Assembly (NCBI GenBank): GCA_035279525.1
Contig: DATEHQ010000014.1
Span: 1 to 24,824, forward strand
Source of the DNA: DATEHQ01 sp035279525
Lineage (GTDB): Bacteria > Chloroflexota > Dormibacteria > Dormibacterales > Dormibacteraceae
Length of the DNA stretch: 24,824 nucleotides
Direction: 5' to 3'
This document shows, in pieces, positions 22,355 through 24,824 of this stretch; within the stretch, counting starts at the first letter, position 1, and each line of letters begins with the position of its first letter. Position numbers and translations under genes: made by a program. The notes beneath the pieces were generated by a model, which did no database searches, was not told the origin of the DNA, and worked only from the letters and a program-made list of their open reading frames with translations.

Positions 22355-23241
22355 GCGGCAGCCTCCACCGGCCGGCGGAACGGTGCGGCGACCAGGGCGG
22401 CGCGCTCGTAGGTGGCCTGATCGACCGCGCGCCCGCCGTAGACGGCCGCCTCGAAGGGCAGCAGGAGGGGCCGTAGGCCGGCGAAGTCGGGCGCGGCGCG
22501 AAAGATCTCGCGCACCGTGAGAGGGCTGCCTTCCCACGTCCTCTCGCCGGAGAGAGTGGCGGCCACGCCGGCGCACAGGGCCCGAATCGCGCCGACGCGA
22601 TCCTGCGCGGCGGCGAGCCGGTCGGCCTGCGCGAAGTAGTCGGCCGGGGCGCGCGGCCTGCCGGCTCCGGGGACGTCCGCGGCGGAGCCGAAGGTGCCGC
22701 GCGAGGCCAGGAACACGTAGGTCGCGAGCGCCACGACGACCGCCAGGCCGATCACGTACAGGGCCCAGAGGGGGATCGGAGCCCCGCCACCCCGGCCGGA
22801 GCCGGAGAACCGGCCCAGGAAATCGTTGAGGCGATCACGCAGCCACTGCAGCACGCGGTCGACGATGGTGGGCGGTTGATGGAGCGGGTCGTAGCGATGC
22901 ATCGCCAGCACGTCGTGCAGGCGCTGCTGCGCGAGCGTGGGATCCGATGTGCCGGCCGGAGTGGCGAGCGCTGCGATCAACGCCTGCAGGCGCTGCCGAG
23001 CGTCCTCGTAGAGGGGCGGCCGCGCGACCAGGTCGGCCACGATCTCCGGCTGGGTCTGCCCTGTCCCCGCGACGAGCACCGATTCCGCCCTCGACGCGGC
23101 GGCGGTGTCACCTGGTGTCGCGTCGCGAATGATGGCGAATGCCTGCTGCACGGCGTCCTGGTAGCTCGGGGGCGGAGGCGGATCCGCCGCGGACGGCGAC
23201 GCGCCGATGAGCACGGCCGTCGCCGCGACAGCGCATGCCAT
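22351..23241 (-). CDS. DUF4129-like secreted/membrane protein
   Basis: A 296-residue protein beginning with an N-terminal signal-like segment (MACAVAATAVLIGASPSAADP), an exported domain with a helical middle region, one transmembrane helix (PLWALYVIGLAVVVALATYVF, about 158-177) and a cytoplasmic C-terminal DUF4129-type domain (ADYFAQADRLAAAQDRVGAIRAL onwards, about 200-296). The ATG at 23241 lacks a ribosome binding site and gives a signal peptide with no positive charge. A CTG at 23271, overlapping the preceding stop as CTGA, would add ten residues with an arginine and a histidine and make a better signal peptide. It overlaps the DUF4350-like gene by ATGA. Confidence 0.8.
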   Translation of the reverse strand: MACAVAATAVLIGASPSAADPPPPPSYQDAVQQAFAIIRDATPGDTAAASRAESVLVAGTGQTQPEIVADLVARPPLYEDARQRLQALIAALATPAGTSDPTLAQQRLHDVLAMHRYDPLHQPPTIVDRVLQWLRDRLNDFLGRFSGSGRGGGAPIPLWALYVIGLAVVVALATYVFLASRGTFGSAADVPGAGRPRAPADYFAQADRLAAAQDRVGAIRALCAGVAATLSGERTWEGSPLTVREIFRAAPDFAGLRPLLLPFEAAVYGGRAVDQATYERAALVAAPFRRPVEAAA

Positions 23242-23267
23242 GACGAGCCGCGCGACGTTGTGGGAAA

Positions 23268-24098
23268 TCAGCTGGAGGGAAGCGGGCTGCGCACCCGCTG
23301 AGCAATCTGAAAAAGGTCGAGCGCCTCGCGTCGCACGCGAAGGTCGAAGTAGATCAGGACCATCGCGATCTGCGGCACTGGGTTGACCAGCGCGGCCACG
23401 ATGGTGTCGGCCGCTGAGCTGATGGTGAGCACGAGATAGGAGGAGATCGCCAGGTTCAGCAGCTGCTGGGCCGCATAGATGAAGGCGGTGAGGGCGATGC
23501 GCGTGATGTAGAAGACGACGAGCATCAGAAAGACGATGAAGAATGTCCGCCACCAGCGTCCCTCGACAAGGCGCCAGCTGCGCCCCATCGCGGCGGCCAG
23601 ACCGATGTTCTCGATGAACATCGCCGGCACGACCGCGACCCAACCGACGCCGATCCAGGTCCACAACGGAAACAGGCATATGCCCACCGAGAACATCAAC
23701 CCGATCAGCAGCCAGTAGCCCAGCAGCTGGAAGTAGCGGCGCAGGACTCCGCTCAACATCCCTCCGGCGGTGACCGTCCTGCCGAGCGCGGATTCACACG
23801 CCGCGTAGGTCAGGGCGCTGTACGAGAAAGGAACGAACACCAGGGTCAGCAGCAGGCCGACGCTGAAGCTGAGGATTGCCCCCTCAAAGGCCGCCGGATT
23901 GCCCGCGCCGCCCGACGCGGTCTGCAGCAGGCCTTCGGCGAAGGCGGCGTAACCACCTGACAGGACGGCCAGCGGGATGGACAGGGCGATCGAGATGCCG
24001 GCGAACAGGACGAAATGGCGCCGGTACATCCGAAACGTTTCATCGAGCAGGTCGCCGATCTCGAGCGGACGAAGCCGGAGCGGGGCGGGAGCGCTCAT
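23268..24098 (-). CDS. Multi-pass membrane protein heading the MoxR module
   Basis: A 276-residue protein with about six membrane helices and a cytoplasmic N-terminus carrying RPLEIGDLLDETFRMYRRHF (10-29). That opening resembles the glycerophosphoryl diester phosphodiesterase membrane domain and related families, without any phosphodiesterase catalytic domain. Function is unknown. As the first gene of the DUF4129-DUF4350-MoxR-DUF58 run it matches the membrane protein found upstream of the same genes in actinobacteria. Its ATG is 18 bp from the start of the divergent response regulator, so the two probably share a control region. Confidence 0.85.
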   Translation of the reverse strand: MSAPAPLRLRPLEIGDLLDETFRMYRRHFVLFAGISIALSIPLAVLSGGYAAFAEGLLQTASGGAGNPAAFEGAILSFSVGLLLTLVFVPFSYSALTYAACESALGRTVTAGGMLSGVLRRYFQLLGYWLLIGLMFSVGICLFPLWTWIGVGWVAVVPAMFIENIGLAAAMGRSWRLVEGRWWRTFFIVFLMLVVFYITRIALTAFIYAAQQLLNLAISSYLVLTISSAADTIVAALVNPVPQIAMVLIYFDLRVRREALDLFQIAQRVRSPLPSS

Positions 24099-24116
24099 TC
24101 AGCTTTGATTTATCTC

Positions 24117-24581
24117 ATGCTCGAGGTCATGGATGTGGGGAAATCCGGTGCGCCTGTGCGTTCTCGTGTGGAAGGGATGAAGGTGTCACAGAAGGTGAAA
24201 GCCGAAGCTGAGGACGTTCGGGTTCTGCTGGTCGAGGACGACCCCTCGGTCGCGCAGATGTACAAGCTCAAGCTCGAGCTCGATGGCTACCGCGTCGAGG
24301 TTGCCCCCGACGGCGTGGCCGCGCTGGAGCTCGCGCACAACACGATGCCGGACATCATCTTTCTCGACATCCGGCTGCCGAAGCTAGATGGGCTCGGCGT
24401 GCTCGAGGCGCTCAGGGCGGATCCGGCGACGGAACCGCTACCGGTCGTCATCCTGTCGAACTTCAACGAGCGGGAGCTCGTGGAGCGCGGGGCTCGCCTG
24501 GGGGCGCTCGATCACCTGATCAAGAGCCAGACCACGCCCGCCAAGCTCGTCAGCGGACTGGACGGCTGGCTCAAGTCCTGA
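24117..24581 (+). CDS. Single-domain response regulator (receiver only)
   Basis: A CheY-type receiver with no output domain; 154 residues from ATG 24117. Receiver residues are VLLVEDD (36-42, acidic pair), IIFLDIRLPKLDG (80-92, phospho-acceptor D84), VVILSNFNE (110-118, S114) and DHLIKSQTT (132-140, K136). Such proteins relay phosphate or regulate by binding a partner. No histidine kinase is in the window. The first 34 residues precede the fold; ATG 24177 gives a 134-residue protein that fits the usual length better, but its purine stretch GGAAGGG is directly adjacent to the codon, so the start is unsettled. It diverges from the membrane gene of the MoxR module by 18 bp. Confidence 0.93.
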   Translation: MLEVMDVGKSGAPVRSRVEGMKVSQKVKAEAEDVRVLLVEDDPSVAQMYKLKLELDGYRVEVAPDGVAALELAHNTMPDIIFLDIRLPKLDGLGVLEALRADPATEPLPVVILSNFNERELVERGARLGALDHLIKSQTTPAKLVSGLDGWLKS

Positions 24582-24598
24582 CCCGCGCGCGCCGCGGC

Positions 24599-24666
24599 CG
24601 CCAACCTCGAAACCCTTTTCGGGCCCTCCCTTCCTCCGGGCCGGCCCCTCCCCCGCCGGCGCTCCG
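24599..24666 (-). ncRNA. Candidate small RNA from copy B
   Basis: If the promoter above is active, the transcript starts with a GC-rich hairpin carrying a GGGGGAGGG loop and continues through the conserved GGGTTTCGAGGTTGGCG block. No open reading frame of note is present and no family (6S, RNase P, SRP, tmRNA) was recognised. A clear intrinsic terminator is not visible, so the 3' end given is only the end of similarity to copy A. Confidence 0.3.
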
Positions 24667-24672
24667 GGACCC

Positions 24673-24701
24673 ACCTTAGGGAGCGAAAAAATCTCGGTCA
24701 A
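24673..24701 (-). promoter_or_regulatory. Orphan housekeeping-sigma-type promoter (copy B)
   Basis: TTGACC (24701-24696), 17 bp, TAAGGT (24678-24673) on the minus strand. Predicted start is near 24665. It points into the 3' end of the response regulator gene, antisense to it; no minus-strand coding sequence starts within the following 300 bp. Confidence 0.6.
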
Positions 24702-24741
24702 GCCAGGCTGTTAATAGCCTACGCAGCGGCGGGGAACGCGA

Positions 24742-24824
24742 CTAGGGCTTGGCGGCCGCTCCGGAACCGGCGGGTTCCTTGTGCCGGTGCTTCACCGGCG
24801 TGAACTTGAGGCCGTCCTCACCTT
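24742..24824 (-). CDS. C-terminal fragment of an unidentified protein (cut by window edge)
   Basis: A minus-strand frame enters from the right edge and ends at TAG (24744-24742). The visible 26 residues (24822-24745) begin GEDGLKFTPVKHRHK and end in an Ala/Pro-rich tail, GSGAAAKP. The basic, His-containing stretch followed by a low-complexity tail looks like a true C-terminus, but no family can be named. The stop is 41 bp before the copy B promoter's -35. Confidence 0.5.
   Translation of the reverse strand, partial: GEDGLKFTPVKHRHKEPAGSGAAAKP

Larger units (their letters stand above)
24599..24723 (-). repeat. Promoter-leader element, copy B
   Basis: On the minus strand: CGTAGGC, TTAACAGCCTGGC, TTGACC, a 17-bp spacer with six T residues, TAAGGT, a G-rich leader, then GGGTTTCGAGGTTGGCG. 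The leader can fold as GCCGGC-GGGGGAGGG-GCCGGC (24660-24640), or alternatively GGCCC-11 nt-GGGCC (24642-24622) exposing GGAGGAAGGGA. Compared with copy A, one base of the first stem is missing and its partner has changed, keeping the stem. The element lies between two convergent genes. Confidence 0.7.

Noticed and set aside
24599..24672. Known structural RNA (RNase P, SRP, 6S or tmRNA) in the G-rich leaders
   Set aside because: GGAGGAA and CCGGAGG recall pieces of RNase P and SRP RNA, but the diagnostic conserved blocks of those RNAs are missing and the length is wrong.

Overview
The window is a GC-rich bacterial chromosome segment with tightly packed genes, many ATGA, GTGA or TGATG overlaps and many GTG starts. 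Two well-known gene neighbourhoods are recognisable. The first is a housekeeping block on the minus strand: radA, a yacL-like PIN/TRAM gene, ispD, ispF, cysS, rlmB, a yacP-like NYN gene, and further down rpmG, secE, nusG, rplK and the first codons of rplA. From general knowledge this is the gene order of Bacillus-type Gram-positives, here without disA and sigH and interrupted by extra genes. The second (17150-24098) has RDD, SpoIIM-like, DUF58, MoxR, DUF4350-like, DUF4129-like and a multi-pass membrane gene. As I recall it, the same order and strand pattern occurs in the mycobacterial moxR2 region. Together these suggest a high-GC terrabacterial lineage (Chloroflexota, Dormibacterota or an Actinobacteria relative). 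I cannot fix the phylum from the sequence alone.

Layout. 1-1417 (minus): transcription and translation genes rplA(partial)-rplK-nusG-secE-rpmG. 1507-3197 (plus): an atypical isocitrate/isopropylmalate dehydrogenase-family enzyme, translationally coupled to an SGNH hydrolase. 3198-3519: an intergenic array of hairpin-rich repeats. 3520-9417 (minus): PIG-L deacetylase, a 630-residue repeat protein of unknown function, pyruvate kinase, an NYN-domain RNase-like protein, and a Clp_N-M50 fusion protease. 9430-15843: rlmB, then a plus-strand cysteine-dioxygenase-like cupin, then cysS-ispF-ispD-PIN/TRAM-radA on the minus strand. 15844-16191: a non-coding stretch with a promoter-leader element. 16192-17142 (plus): a threonine/serine dehydratase-like PLP enzyme. 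17150-24098: the MoxR module. 24117-24581 (plus): a single-domain response regulator. 24582-24741: a second copy of the promoter-leader element. 24742-end: the C-terminus of an unidentified minus-strand protein.

The least explained signal is the pair of elements at 16024-16181 and 24599-24723. Both carry, on the minus strand, TTGACC, exactly 17 bp, and a TANNNT -10, with conserved flanks and a G-rich leader. Each leader can fold into a stem-loop presenting GGGGGAGG and, overlapping it, an alternative stem-loop presenting GGAGG. The second copy lies between convergent genes with no coding sequence in front of it, so it could encode a small RNA. Other points of interest are the helical repeat protein, the Clp_N-M50 fusion, several TANNNT boxes 6-7 nt ahead of GTG starts (likely leaderless mRNAs), and an 84-bp convergent coding overlap inside the MoxR module.
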